A stretch of 64,000 nucleotides of DNA from Periconia sp. R9002 (GCA_023627715.1 JAMAHW010000032.1:1-64000); one strand, 5' to 3'; shown: positions 12,262 through 24,139, counted from the first letter of the stretch. Numbers and translations are program-made. Notes: generated from the letters alone by a model not told the origin.

Positions 12262-14590
12262 ACGGAAGGATGCGAAAGAATGAATGAAAGACTAGGAAGA
12301 CTACACAGCAAGGTTTAGAATAGATTAAGGTCAGAATTTACACTAGGCAATATTAAACTAAAGCAAGAACTTTTATACCATACAATAGGTGTTTCTACCT
12401 AGCTACGTAGGCTAAGTGTAAGGGCCCTTACGAGGTAGCCTTAGGAAATCCTTTAGCTAGGTTACGTACCTTATAGAGACGGTCGAAGAAGGCCTCTTCT
12501 GCGATATAACTCTTCGGAAGCTCTAGCCGGTTTGCACTTCGACTCTCTTAACCGAATGCTTCGACATCCCTGCGCTTATTATGAAGTCGCAACACATACG
12601 CAGAGATGTCACGAATAAGACGTATAAGAATCAGCATAGATGGGGTCTCTTTAACGAGAAGAGGGGTTTATTACCTCCCATTAAGCTAGCTAAAGATAGA
12701 AAGCGATAGTTGTTTCTGCATAAAAGTAAGCCTAGCGAGAGGTGCAATCCTACTAAGTAAGTTAAAACGTTACTAATTGGTTTTTAGCGATGCTAGAGAA
12801 GAGTAATTAGATAATTAACAATAAACGGAACGAATAAGGCTAGCTACGTTGAGGGCACGTTCTCCTCTAGGACCTATTTTATTATTTCTTTTATTCTCCT
12901 ACTTTCTCTCTTTTTATATACTTATTCTAGTCTGTTTATAGTTAGAGATTAGTTCTTTATAGTTTTTTTTACAATAAATCTCCTTATTATTTTTTATCTT
13001 TAACTTATAATAGTAAGGAGCTTAGGCTTCCTATAATACTATAGGAATTTATTTAGTTACACTCCCTAACGTTACTGTTACGGCTGTGCCTCACAGAATT
13101 ACTCTTGGCACTCATGGTGAGTGTAATTTCGGTAATAACCATGAGTGGCATGAGGCCGATGAAGACTGGGATTTTGGGCCCGAAGCGGTCCATAACATGA
13201 ATACGTGATAAGGGGATCACGTGACGTCTCTGTGGCTCTGCGGCCACAGAGACACAGAGCTGTCTCCGTAACTCTGTTGTGACAGAGCAATAGAGCTTAT
13301 GAATTTTATTAGTATATAGCAAGCACGTATTACACTCCTTAGATAGTCTTCATCGTCAATTCAATCTTTTGACTAAAGAGCTACTCTGCTTTTAATATCC
13401 ACTGTTTGGAATCTATTGCATCGTGCTTATTGACGGTTACACACCCTACCGTTGTCCCGTGACATTGTACTTCCATTTACTCCCCTTGCGCACCACCTGG
13501 TATCCTGCTTCAAGGCCTGAGCAGGACCCTAACAGTTACTAAAAATTTATTATAAAAATCTAAAAAATTAGATATTCTAGGGAGTAGCACTAAGACTTAG
13601 TAATATTAAAGCACTTAATATACTATATATTTATTAGAAATAAGTAATAGAGAAAACGTTTATAATATAGTGTCTAGTTTATTAGTAGTTTTTATATGTT
13701 ATAAGGTCACCCTACACCCTATAAAAATTTAAATTAATACCCTAATTATAGTATAATTAATTCTAGAATTATATAAATTTTAGTAGTATTTTACTATATT
13801 TAGAATATAAGCTATTATTTTTAATACCTTCTTTATTTAAATATATTATAATTTTTTTAATATATATACTCTACCTTTCCCTACCTAACCTATTCCCGCC
13901 CTAACCTTGCTTAAAAAGGCGCTTTATTTTTCGGCGTAGATAAAGGTTGTTAAAGGTGAACATTACTACTATCTAGTGCAATAAACGTTAAACTATTTCA
14001 AGCAGTCTTAGGATCTTACTAGGATTTAGGAACTCTTACGAAGTTAGGTATTATAACAGTGTCTAGCTATAAGGAGCCAAATAGTGTAAGGCGAACATAA
14101 ATAGGCCTGTTTGTCTATTTTCCTAATATTGGATAGATAAGCATATAGTAAACATGTTCTACGCCGGTTACTCTATTGCGTAGTCACAATAATATTCTAC
14201 TAGTCTAGAACATGTTCGGCTTAACTTAAAGACAGCAATACGTCTTCTAATCGCACTAGTCTATGCTCTGTAGAGCTTATCGTCTATTTGTGCAAACTAG
14301 AGTAAGCACTATCTCCCTAGTCCGCCTGCTTGACGGCTCTTGCCTCCTCATGCCGCCATCCCTCCTTATCTTCCACCGTATCGGTCGTTCTGGCGTCTTT
14401 TCTAGTGGTAATTTTCTCTTCTTCACATTAGTCTTCTTTGTCTACAATTCCCCTTTCTTTTTAAGTTTCAGCTTCCCCTCTGCCGTTGACAGAAAGCTGC
14501 AGAGCTGTTTGTTAGTGATAAAAAGCTTCTTATTATTGTTGCCTAGTATATTATTTGCGGTATCGTCTATTGCAAAGTCTTAGAGCCGAA
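12262..14590. other. Gene-poor DNA with hairpins and AT-rich blocks
   Basis: No credible gene. 12870-13060 and 13540-13900 are AT-rich and RIP-like. 13100-13290 holds inverted repeats, listed separately. The open frame at 14263-14583 is hydrophobic low-complexity with no family features. Confidence 0.5.
13109..13290. repeat. Cluster of inverted repeats / hairpins
   Basis: Three inverted repeats lie close together: CACTCATGGT near 13110 pairs with ACCATGAGTG near 13139; an 11-bp stem 13226-13236 pairs with 13243-13253 (GTCTCTGTGGC / GCCACAGAGAC, 6-nt loop); and CTCTGT 13272-13277 pairs with ACAGAG 13282-13287. Hairpins of this kind, with CACGTGA next to them, also occur in the LTRs of the Gypsy element near 23310-23400, so this may be a decayed LTR or a MITE fragment. 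No target-site duplication was found. Confidence 0.55.
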
Positions 14591-14599
14591 AGCAGAGTG

Positions 14600-15345
14600 G
14601 ACTATGACTTGAAGGTTCTCCGTCAGGACTCTGAAATTCCTGGAGATATCAGCAAAGGAACGGGTTAGGCGAAGAAAACTGCATACCTGATTGTAGTACT
14701 CAGTTACCATGCTTAGCACGTCTTCCTTATCTTTGCTCCGCCAGACTGAGAACGTCGCCCTCAGATTTGACCCGCACTTGAGATTGAAGCCAAAAACCAC
14801 CTGCACAGCTGCATTGGAGTGCACCCAAATAGGTGTATGCTAGCCTCCGAAGATCCTTAGATTGTTGGAAATAGGCCACCTAGACAATGATGCCAGACAA
14901 TGCAACTTCTTCGTGCTGGAAAGGAATGTCTGGCGTATGGATGGATTGTGCGCTGTCCATATCGGCTGCAGAATCAGAAGCTAGAGTGGGAGGGAATTTG
15001 TACGAAGGCGCTCCCTCCGTATCCACCATCCCTCTGGCAAAAATCCCCCCATTGCCCTCTCTTATAGCGAGTGTCTTGATCTATTGCCAGATTTGCTGGT
15101 GCAGTGCCTCGCGGAATGTCTCGTGGATGTCGCTAAGCATCCGAACAACGGGCTGCCGTGTCCGGTCGTCATAATCATATCTGTGTGCATCGTGAGCGCA
15201 TACCTATTGTTCTTATCGAAGACGACCAACCGGATCTCGGCGTACACGTAACCATTCAAGTCTGGCTCTCTCTTAAGGCGCCGCACTAATTCGTCAAACT
15301 CGCCGCCCGCGAGCGAAAATTGTATCCACGTCTGCTCTCTACAGA
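14600..15345 (-). pseudogene. Degenerate copy of a fungal hypothetical protein family
   Basis: The minus strand from about 15345 reads FDELVRRLKREPDLNGYVYA and EIRLVVF. Near 15180 the reading shifts by one base to continue as ...QPVVRMLSDIHETFREALHQ and then meets a stop after QIWQ. Further on come DIPFQHEEVALSGIIV, a stop, VAYFQQSKDLRRLAYTYL and several more breaks. The ordered pieces resemble a repeated fungal hypothetical protein family with a '...PGVVIEVSYSQKRKDLxRLA...' core of unknown function; this is recalled, not searched. With at least one frameshift and several stops it is a pseudogene. Confidence 0.6.
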
Positions 15346-15410
15346 GTTTTTAGTGTCTGTTTTAGATGTTTAAAGATTGCGAGAATGCGCTTAGTCTAAG
15401 GAAACTTTTT

Positions 15411-16275
15411 ATAGAAAAACAGTTAATAGTAATATTAAAGTCTAAATAGAGTAAATATTTTACTATTTATAAAAAAGAGTTTCTTTCTTATAGCCTTAAT
15501 AAAGTTTAAATACCTTAGGTAGCTAAAGTATAGTAAGAAAACTTTTTTTTATTTAATTAAAATTAAGGGCTAGTTCTAGTAGTATAAAATTAAGAAGAGT
15601 AAATTAAGCCTACTTTTACTATTTAGTAAATTTAGCCTTAGTATATATAATCTTTAGCCCTTTATAATAGATAAGTAGTAGCTTAGGTTAATATAAATAC
15701 TTCTATTTTAATATACCTATTCTAGATAATATAAAAAAACTATATTACTTAAATATAAATAGACCTTAGAGGTAATAAAAAAACCCTAACTATTAGGTTA
15801 GAGACTAGAATAGTTTTAATGCTTACCTATAATTATTAAGGTAAATACTATAAAGTTAGGTTTTATTAAAATAATATTAGTAGAGATAAAAACTATATAA
15901 TATTTTTAGTATATAATAAAATTCTTTATTTAGGTTTAACTTTATATATATTAATTAAGTAGACCTAGAATAGTAAGTTTTACTACTAAAATTATATAGT
16001 AGAAGAATAGAGTTTTAGAAAGAATAATATATTACTCTTTATACTTACTTAGTTACTAGAGCTTTTAATATCTTTAAAAACTTAATTTTTTTTCTCTTTT
16101 AATTTCTTTCTTTCTTAACTAGATCTTTAAGAAACCTTTCTAGCTATAATAGTAATCTTAGTAATATTATATAGTAGTAAGTATAGATCTAGGTAGCAAA
16201 CTATAATTAATAAAGGCTATTATTATTTTCTTAACTACTAGTAATAGTACTTCCACTTCTACAAATTGCTACAAT
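15411..16275. repeat. Interspersed AT-rich repeat, copy 1
   Basis: About 860 bp, nearly colinear with 40380-41240 in the same orientation. Both start at AGTTAATAGTAATATTAAAG and both end near ACTTCCACTTCT. Differences are scattered A/G and T/C changes. Upstream flanks do not match, so the element boundary on that side is sharp. It has no coding frame, and the RIP-like composition hides the class of element. Confidence 0.8.
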
Positions 16276-16639
16276 TTCACACTATAGCGCTAGACAATAA
16301 GATCCTTATAGTATGCCTTACATATGCAACTTAGATGCCCATCCGAAATGTTAAGAACCAAATATATCTGGTATAGTAGTCCCAGAGATTGTCATCAACT
16401 TACAGGCACTGCAAATGTCTTAGAAGTTTTCATGTACTTTATTACATCATTATTCGTATATCCAACAGATAATCGACGAAATGAAAAGAATGAGAAGAGG
16501 TGATCATAATGAAGAGCTAGAAGTGGATTCTCTTGACCCTTGTTGCTTGAAACTGGTGCCGACTCTTGCCCCGCGACGAAAGCTCAAATACCAACCATAA
16601 CCCTTACATCCTAAGCTGTTTCGACACCTCATCTTCAGC

Positions 16640-17100
16640 TTAATGCACCTCAGAAGGCTTGCCGAGCGCTCCATTGGTGCACGAATATTCGCGAGGACTG
16701 TAGCAAGCCTTGCCGCACCTAAGAGTCGGCTCCCCATTCAAGATTGGGCACAGGAAGCTGCCATCATAGCAAGCATACTATACAATATCAGCCATGCATC
16801 AGGGGTCATTTATCCTGAACTCGCCTTGCTAGGATAGTACGGCTGTCCTGCACAGTACTGCACAGGCTCCGGTCCGGGCTTGTAGATCTGCAGTTGGCTG
16901 TTCGCATCGCAGTAGTATAACTTGGTCGAGTAGCACGCCTGCCCGCAGCGCAGATATGTCTCCCCGTTTGCCTTCGGGCAGAGGAAGTTGCCGTCAAAGC
17001 AAGTGTACTGCGAAGGGTAGTAGCGGGCGGTGCCGCAGCCGACAAGGTCTTCAGCGGTAGTGAGGATTGGGATGAGGGAGAGGATGGCGAGGAGCTTCAT
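16640..17100 (-). CDS. Small secreted Cys-rich protein with two CBM52-like domains
   Basis: Predicted 137-residue secreted protein. Residues 1-16 form a signal peptide (MKLLAILSLIPILTTA). Two tandem Cys-rich modules follow with the pattern YxCxDGxFLCPxxNGxxxLRCGxACYSxxxYxC: one with CFDGNFLCP and RCGQACYS, the second with CYDGSFLCP and RCGKACYS. This pattern resembles the CBM52 carbohydrate-binding module known from yeast and fungal beta-glucanases. The second module is reached only through a 47-bp intron (16778-16824) with a GC donor, AAG|GCGAGT, and acceptor TATAG. Both exons are whole codons (276 and 138 bp). No catalytic domain is present, so it probably binds wall glucan; an effector or wall-protecting role is inference. 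Confidence 0.8.
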
Positions 17101-18077
17101 TGTGAGTGAAGTGTGGAACTTATGGATGTCAAGACTGAGTGTAGACGCTGCAAAGTTGTGTGGATGCTTCTAGGTAAGTGGCCTTCGGTGCGCTCAGTTT
17201 TATATCCAACATTCGCACCTAAGCAAAGTCCTCCATCCTCAGCTGTAATATACCACATCTATGAATACGACGTTCTTCACGATATCCAATAGCTTCGTCC
17301 TACATCGCAGCCTTAAGGTATCTCCACAATCGATCCACCGCACAAAGGGACAGCCAACCATCCTCTGCGAAGACCTCTCAGCTTCCCTGCCGTTTAGTCC
17401 ATTCTTACCACTCTGTCTCTGCCTTTCTCAGTGTCAGCTAACAATATCGAGCGGTCATTGTGGTGGATCGATCATGGTCAGCCTTGCGCGAGATCTCACG
17501 CTCGTATACGAGGTCACATGGTCCGGCTCCGCAACGGTCAAGGATCAAACATGGCTTTGTGTGCCCCAAATCTCAGCGGCAGTGCATCACCCCACAATAC
17601 GATTGCTACTTAGACCTGTGTAGCCTAAGGAATGTATTTCACGAAGCGTCCAATTAAAAAGATCACAGGGTCCTGCGCGTTAGGGCGTTCTATTAAGGCT
17701 CGCTAGTTACTAATATTTGCTACAGTAAACCTAGGGGTCAGGAGACCAATAGAAGGAACATTTCAGCGTAAGGCGATAAGGCAATGCCGTGTACACCTAT
17801 GTATAGATTTATCATTTAGAGCAATCGCATTATACCTAAACACGCGTAAGACATTTACCCCCCCTTTTAATAACTTATAAGTAAGTTTTAGACTATTTGA
17901 ATAGTATAAATACTACCTAGGCTATCTAGCTCTAGATTAACCTTTCCTCTTCTAGTAATTACTAGGGCTTAGAGCTATTGAGTAACATATGATAGATCTA
18001 TATATAGGGGTAGTATTTAGTTTACCCCGGTATATGCTACTGCCTAGTCTTTATTTCTATAGCTATTAAACCTCTAC
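17101..18077. other. Intergenic region without recognisable genes
   Basis: Contains the promoter of the CBM52-like gene. The plus-strand frames at 17261-17657 overlap each other in different phases and show no family features. 17850-18060 is AT-rich. Confidence 0.4.
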
Positions 18078-19350
18078 TTATACCACAAAGGTAAGCTCGT
18101 TTCCGTTTATGTAGTTCTTAATGTTCTCCTTAGTTCTATTCGGCAGATTAAGACCTGTTTGCCACGACATAAACGCGACATGAGGTGAAAAGATGAGATT
18201 TAGGTCTTGCACGTCCTCAGCCAGCAGGAGGGTGTCGGCAGAACTTGCCGGCTCCGTCTCGAAGACGTCCGTGGCGGCACCCGATATGCTTTTCCCCTTA
18301 AGGGCTTTCAACAGCGACCCTTCATTGACGATGCCTCCGCGCGCGACATTGATGATGAGCACTTCGGGCCGCATGGCTGCAAATTCGGCCTCGTCAATCA
18401 TGTTTCTCGTCTCCGGAATGAGCGGGCAGACAATGAAGTGCACCGTCGCTGTCCGGATGACCTCATCGAATGGCACGCGGCCATCCCTGGGCTTTTCTGC
18501 GCTTGAAGCATGCTTGTGTTCGGAGAGAAGCACCGTCATCCCCAGTGCTTTGCACAGCGTTGCCAATCTTTGCCCTAATAACCAGTTAGCATCGTCTTGA
18601 GAATGACAAGAGGACTATGGGACTTGTCGCAGTCCCGTGTTCTTGGCTTGCTAGGTGGCCATACCAACGAATCCGCCACCGAATATGCCCACAACCTCAT
18701 GGCTCAGAGAGTTTGGGGGCTTGCCGTTGGCCATGAGCATCTTGTACGCGACGTTCGCCTCCCTCTTCCACGCGGACTCGCCATTGGCATCAGTCTCTAC
18801 CAACGCGCGGTGCATTATCATTGTTTTACGCCGCGCGGCGAAATACTGCTTAGTATTAGACCAAACTGTGTATGGTGTGAGCCGTGGCCGGACACATGTA
18901 CCTGACTCAGAGCATGCTCGGCAACTGCATCGGCTGATCCCCCAGGAGCATTTAATACTCTGATCCCGCGAGCCTTGCATTCAGCAAGGTCAATATGATC
19001 GGTGCCCGCTGTAGGTGCGACGATGCATTTGCTATAACGAACGAGTCAGTACCTACCTAGTCTTGGCAGCCGTGGAGCCCGCAAAGCATCCCTAGGCGGA
19101 CGGCAACTCACAGATACTCTGCTTTTCCCAGGGTTTGTGCATTGATCGGAGTTGATATTGTGATGACAATGCTGGCGCATTGTATGCGCTCTCGAATGGC
19201 AACAGGGTCTGTCACGTTATGGTACTGGATGAACTCGTGCGTTTTCGGTTTTGTGTCTAAATTCTCCAGTTTGAGACGGATTGCCTGCACGAAGACAATA
19301 ACCTCGTGGGTAGGGCTTGGAAACTGCGTGGGAAGCTTCAGATCCTCCAT
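18078..19350 (-). CDS. D-isomer-specific 2-hydroxyacid dehydrogenase
   Basis: NAD(P)-dependent oxidoreductase interconverting a 2-oxoacid and a D-2-hydroxyacid (glycerate/hydroxypyruvate reductase-like). Four exons close in frame: 19350-19112, 19031-18902, 18845-18665, 18574-18078, giving 348 residues, the normal size. The substrate domain contains IVAPTAGTDHIDL. The Rossmann motif GIFGGGFVG spans the third intron. The catalytic triad is present: Arg in NVARGGIVNEG, Glu in DVFETEPAS, His in FSPHVAF. The first in-frame ATG (19350) was chosen because the longer frame to 19371 begins with GTG. It lies tail-away from the aminotransferase locus 560 bp off, so the pair could once have handled one 2-oxoacid; that is inference. 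Confidence 0.88.
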
Positions 19351-19909
19351 TGTGGCCAACAACGTCTGCACGCGAATTCAAATGTATCTAAATAGCTCCA
19401 TACCTGGGAGTTATCTCCTTATACAGTTTGGGATGATACTTGCGTTGTAGTCACTATGCATAGAGCTAGTGACAAAGTGTGCCGTCTACCGCACGAGAAC
19501 CTCCTTCAGCTAGCCAACAAGGTGGAGGGCATAAGTCCGTATTTTCTAGAGGATTCCCACCGACTCAATTTGTCAGCGCTAAACTCTAGCTACCCAATAG
19601 TAACAAGATACCAAATGGGACCAGCGGGGTTAACGTAACTACGATTATACAAGTGGTCTTAAGACGTATCTCCCTTAACACTAACGACTTGCCTTAATAA
19701 GCCAAGCACGGCGAAACGTATGACTTATTCCTAGATTAGAGGTCTACGTAGGCACAACGTGAAGTCACTCATCATTCTGCTAATCAAGACTCTCCCCTTC
19801 TTCGATATAACCCTAAGTTGCGACCCTTTGCGACCTCCAGCATTTTCTCAAAAGCAGTTAGTTTTCACATGATCCATCCCCAACAGAGCCGACGCTATCC
19901 AAACCAAGA
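19351..19909. other. Divergent intergenic region (dehydrogenase / aminotransferase)
   Basis: 560 bp holding both upstream regions. No gene or clear regulatory element seen. Confidence 0.35.
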
Positions 19910-21908
19910 ATGACTGTCGCGCACCGGCTAGCAGAGACTGTGGACCTTTCACACCATGTAAACGAGAGAAGTAAAGCCCGCCATTCTTCACCACTCAAAG
20001 CCATAATCAAATACATGAGTGTTGAGGGAATGGTCAGCTTAGCAGGTGGTTTGTGGCCAGCCAGGAAAATCCGTCTGCGGTCGGATCTAGCTAACCTGTG
20101 ACCAGGAATACCACACCCATCTTTATTTCCGCTTGAGCGAGCAAAATTTGACACCTTGCTGCCGTCGACGACCTTGTCAAGCACTGCTCAGCAGGAGCGG
20201 CAGTCAGAGGACCTCTTAGAGATTTCCCTCGGCCGTGGATCCTCGCCTGGAGATTTTGACCTGACCCAGTTCTTGCAGTATGGTAAGACGGCATATCCTG
20301 CTTCCATGCCCTATAATAGCTATCGAGATTCTGCCAACCATGCATCCCGCACGGTGGAGAGATGCTGATACATGGGTATCGAATCACAGGAACAGGGGAG
20401 GGCAACGCCAGACTGCTCGAAATCTCCCGTTTTCTGACGGACCGAGTTCATGCACCCCCTTATAAATACGAAGTTCTACTACACCCTGGGAATACAAATG
20501 CTTGGGCGAAGGTTGTAGGATTGTTGTGCGAGCACGACGATTATGTCTTGGTGGAACAATACACTTATCCGTCAGCTCAAGCGCTCTGCATTCCATTGGG
20601 GATTAAGGCGGTTCCCATTGCCTCTGATGCCAGAGGTATGCGAGCCGACAATCTCAGAGCAGTATTGAGCGACTGGGACGAGCAGAAGCGGGGATCTAGG
20701 AGACCGAGAGTGTACGTCATGAGATGGCAAAGCGAAAAGGTTATCACCGTGAGAGAGATAAGGAGGCTAACGTGTCTCAGTATCTACCTCGTTACTGTGG
20801 GTTCAAACCCCACGGGAGTCACCATTTCTGCACAGCGGAGCAGAGAATTATACGACATCTGTGTTGAGTTTGGTACACAGTCCAAATTATGTAATGACTT
20901 TACCCTGGACTGACGGACGTGTCAGATATTATCATTGTCGAGGATGATCCATACTACTTTCTTCAGTATCCCAATTACGCAAGCTCACCTGAAATGGATC
21001 GGCCTTTCAGGCCAGTAGAATCTAGTCAATTTCTTAGCACTCTTGCGCCTTCTTTTCTTTCCATCGACAAACAAGGCCGAGTGATCCGACTAGAATCCTT
21101 TTCGAAAACGCTATTCCCAGGCCTTCGTCTCGGCTATTTCGTCGCAAATTGAGTATTTATTGAGCGACTTCTACGCGCAACTGAAGTCGAGACGCAAGAT
21201 CCAGCTGGACTTAGCCAAGCCTTCGTATTGGGTTTGATGACTCGCTGGGGTGTTGATGGATATCTGCAGTGGCTGCAGAACCTCAGATTTCAATACCAGA
21301 CTCGAAGAGATTGGCTTCTGGATGCCTTTCACTCCAATTTCACTATAGTACCAGCCTCGAAATCGCCAATTCCGCAAGCCCAAGGAATGGTCGCATGCAT
21401 TAATTGCGCAAGGACGGATCAGCTGAAGCCGGTGTTCAGTTACGTGGATCCTGAAGCTGGAATGTTCGTTTGGGCTAAGTTCTATTTTGAAGGTGTGCCA
21501 AAGTTCCTTCAGATGGAAATGGATGGGACTTTGACCGATCCTGAGGGTGCATTTTCTCAAGAGCTTTGGATGTCTTGGGCTCAAGAACTTGTAAGACAAC
21601 TCCGTTATGCCGGTGATGTGGACGAATAGTGTAATTGACATTTTAAAATGGCAGGTTTTGTTGACTCCAGGTCATTACTATCATCCTTGGCAAGGCCATG
21701 ACGTGTTGACAACCAAAGTTCGTGGAGCTGTAGCTCGAACCTCCCATTTCCGGTTCTCCTTTGCGACGCCAAACGTAAGATGATTCCTTTCTCAATAGCT
21801 CAGATTGTCTCGCATATGCTAATAGGTACTTTGGTGAAACCCCAGAAGGAACAAATCAAACTCGGTGTTGAGCGTATGAGAAAGGTTATCGATAAGTACT
21901 GGGCATAA
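19910..21908 (+). pseudogene. PLP-dependent class I/II aminotransferase (Aro8/KAT-like), apparently broken
   Basis: Aromatic amino acid/2-aminoadipate aminotransferase-like protein. Exons that fit: 19910-20048, 20106-20282, 20390-20711, 20781-20872, 20926-21590, 21655-21774, then about 21826-21908. Landmarks: SLAGGIPHPSLFPL across intron 1, HPGNTNAWAKVV, VTVGSNPTGVT, VEDDPYYFLQYPNY, and the PLP-binding Lys in SFSKTLFPGLRLGYF. Two defects: an in-frame TGA at 21150-21152 just after GYFVAN, with coding sequence continuing as VFIERLLRATEV; and a one-base phase mismatch at the last intron, beyond which KPQKEQIKLGVERM is clearly coding. No intron of plausible length removes the TGA. Most likely a recent pseudogene; a sequencing error at one site cannot be excluded. 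Confidence 0.7.
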
Positions 21909-22843
21909 AAAGGCTCACCCACCTTTTGTGCTCTTGGGGAAAATGTATATGAAGTATATGAAATTGAATTTGATCCTCACATAGTATCGCTACCCTGGGT
22001 ATCGACACAGGTGGAGGGGGGGTACACTGCGTAAGTATATGAAGTATATATTTCTAATGAAATAATCTTCCACACTACAATCAGATTCTACAGAGACCAG
22101 TTGCTTAGTGTCTCATATTCAAACCCTTCCAATTCAAAAAGTACCGGTTCCGGGGATCTGCATGAATGAGAAGAGTTCTGTTCCTAGAGAGGGGGGGGAC
22201 TTAGGTTATACTTAAGCTCTCTCAGTTCTTTAAGAAGCTACTTAATTATTATTTAGCTCTTTTTAGTGCCTAACTAGGTTACTTTAAGGTTAATTAAAAA
22301 CCTAACACACTTCTTAACGTCCGCTAGTACTTAGCTATTAAATTACTAAGCTATATATAATAGTAAAAGTAGAGTATTAGATAATAATTTACTCTTTATA
22401 AATAATAGTAGAAAATTATTAAAATCTTTTATAATAGAAAAGAGAACTTATAGTATAATACCTAAAAGAGTTAGGTAATATATATATAAGGCTAGATAGT
22501 AAGAAGGTAGTATAAGTTCCTAAAGTAATTTAGCTGTATTGTTAGTTATAGCTTTTAACTACACTAATATAGGGGGTATAAAAATCTATATCTATAAGTA
22601 GAGTAGAGTTAACCTTCCTAATTAGTAATTAGAGAATAATTAGTAAAAAGATTTAGTGTAGATATATAATATATTAAGTACCTATAAAAATTTAGAAGTA
22701 ACCTAGTAGGTATAATAAACCTAATAATATATATAGTTAAATTTAGACCTCTATTAAGGAGGCTAAGTTTATTAACTATAGCTACCTAGGGTTAATAGTG
22801 TAGAGGTAAGTAGAGCAATATATATAATAGTAGAACTAGTCTA

Positions 22844-22878
<35 letters not shown>

Positions 22879-23074
22879 ATATTATTAGGTAGTAGAGAGA
22901 GTCTTACTTAATAGAGACGTAAATCTTATTAGATAGGCTTACTAGCTACTTATTTAACTCTAGGTTAAGTATAGCTACTAAGCGCGTTAATCTCTTACTT
23001 AACTTTAGTACTTTAAAGTACTTTTATACCTCTAGCCTCTAGCTAAAGTATTTAGAAAGTAGTAGTTTTTATAT
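21909..23074. repeat. AT-rich RIP-degraded DNA left of the Gypsy element
   Basis: From about 22200 the sequence is AT-rich with no open frames. An (AT)n microsatellite occupies about 22847-22875. The last part, up to 23074, is the continuation of the repeat that the Gypsy element split: its reverse complement matches 3219-3290. Confidence 0.65.
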
Positions 23075-23079
23075 ATAGT
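23075..23079. repeat. Target-site duplication ATAGT (left)
   Basis: The five bases immediately before the left LTR are identical to the five immediately after the right LTR (29976-29980). This is the expected integrase footprint of a Ty3/Gypsy element. Confidence 0.85.
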
Positions 23080-23528
23080 TGTTAAAGATGGCTAGCAGAG
23101 GGATCGTTATGTTACAAACTGATGTCAGACTAGTACCTTGGAGGTTTATTCAAAGAGTATGAGTGAAGTGGATATGGAGAGTGATAAGTTGTAGAGTAAA
23201 CCAAAGGTAGATTGTATCTATGAACTTAGATTGATCACAATGGTCTAAGAGGAACATTGTTCTCAATTATATACTTATTATCTACTTAGGGCGTGCTTGT
23301 TCCCTCACCTTCTGCTAGGTGAGCTTACTATCATCCTCACTCGCCTTACAGTGAGGATGGTGAGTTGGTCACGTGTGTGGCTGTTGCTAAGCCTGGGCTC
23401 ACTGGTGGCCTAGTGAGTCTGGTCACGTGACTTGCCTAACTAAGGATGTAGGGTTATTCGTAGTTTCCCTTAGGTTTAGGTTAGCGCGTAATTATCGTTG
23501 GCTTGTAATTACTTCCTTATTCGTAACA
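23080..23528 (-). repeat. 3' LTR of the Gypsy element
   Basis: Begins TGTTAAAG and ends CGTAACA, so it keeps TG...CA ends. It is the same length as the partner at 29527-29975. It contains two strong hairpins: CTCACC/GGTGAG near 23308-23325 and ATCCTCACT/AGTGAGGAT near 23333-23360. Two CACGTG boxes lie near 23371 and 23424. Confidence 0.92.
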
Positions 23529-23755
23529 CTACCTCCCCTTCCCGTAGGTTCGTCCTTAAGCCTATAAGTACTCGGTAGGTGCCCTCCTTCTGTTTGTGAT
23601 TCTTTTGGTTTGTTTTCTGCTAGCTAACAATGTTGTTATCGTCTCGTTAGGAAACCCTTTGCTTAGCTCTCGAAATTTAACGTAATAGTTATAAATCTCT
23701 GGTCTCCTATAATTATTGCCTAGCAAATAATTTAAAGTGCATCTCTTTACTAGAT

Positions 23756-24138
23756 ATGGGTTCTCGTCTTAAATGTTCTGAGTGCGTTTATGCCGGCCGT
23801 CCGTGCGTGAATATATTGTAGAAGTTATTGGATGCGACTCGCGAAGAATATGCGAAGAAGGTAGAAGCTAATAAAAAATTATTGTTAGAGGTGATTACTT
23901 AGTTAATAAAAAATAAGGCAATCTTAAAGTAAGCGGAGGAGTGGGCAAAGAAGAAGATATTATGTTTGTTAGATACTTTGCGAGATTCTAGCGAGAAGGT
24001 GGATATTATAGAGGCGGCATGTCCTGTGGCGGATGCCTTAGTTGGCTATTCTCCGGCGGTATAGTCCACTATGGCTTTTATCGACAGTGCTGTGGGCGTT
24101 GCTCCTTCTATTAAGAATTAGGGTCCTTAGTTCGTAAG
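23756..24138 (+). pseudogene. Antisense accessory ORF of the Gypsy element (broken)
   Basis: On the plus strand, opposite to gag-pol and between pol and the 3' LTR, one frame keeps coherent protein character for about 120 codons despite stops. It starts MGSRLKCSECVYAGRPCVN (Cys pattern C-x2-C-x7-C), followed by an acidic/basic helical stretch (REEYAKKVEA, AEEWAKKK), then CPVADALVGYSPA and MAFIDSAVGVAPS. The interrupting TAG/TAA codons are C-to-T type changes. I recall similar fungal hypothetical proteins (KCSEC...GRPCVN...) without known function; this was not checked by search. It may be an element-encoded accessory protein made from an antisense transcript. Confidence 0.6.
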
Positions 24139-24139
24139 T

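Noticed and set aside
17261..17657. Three overlapping plus-strand frames up to 120 codons
   Set aside because: Overlapping phases, low protein character and no motifs.
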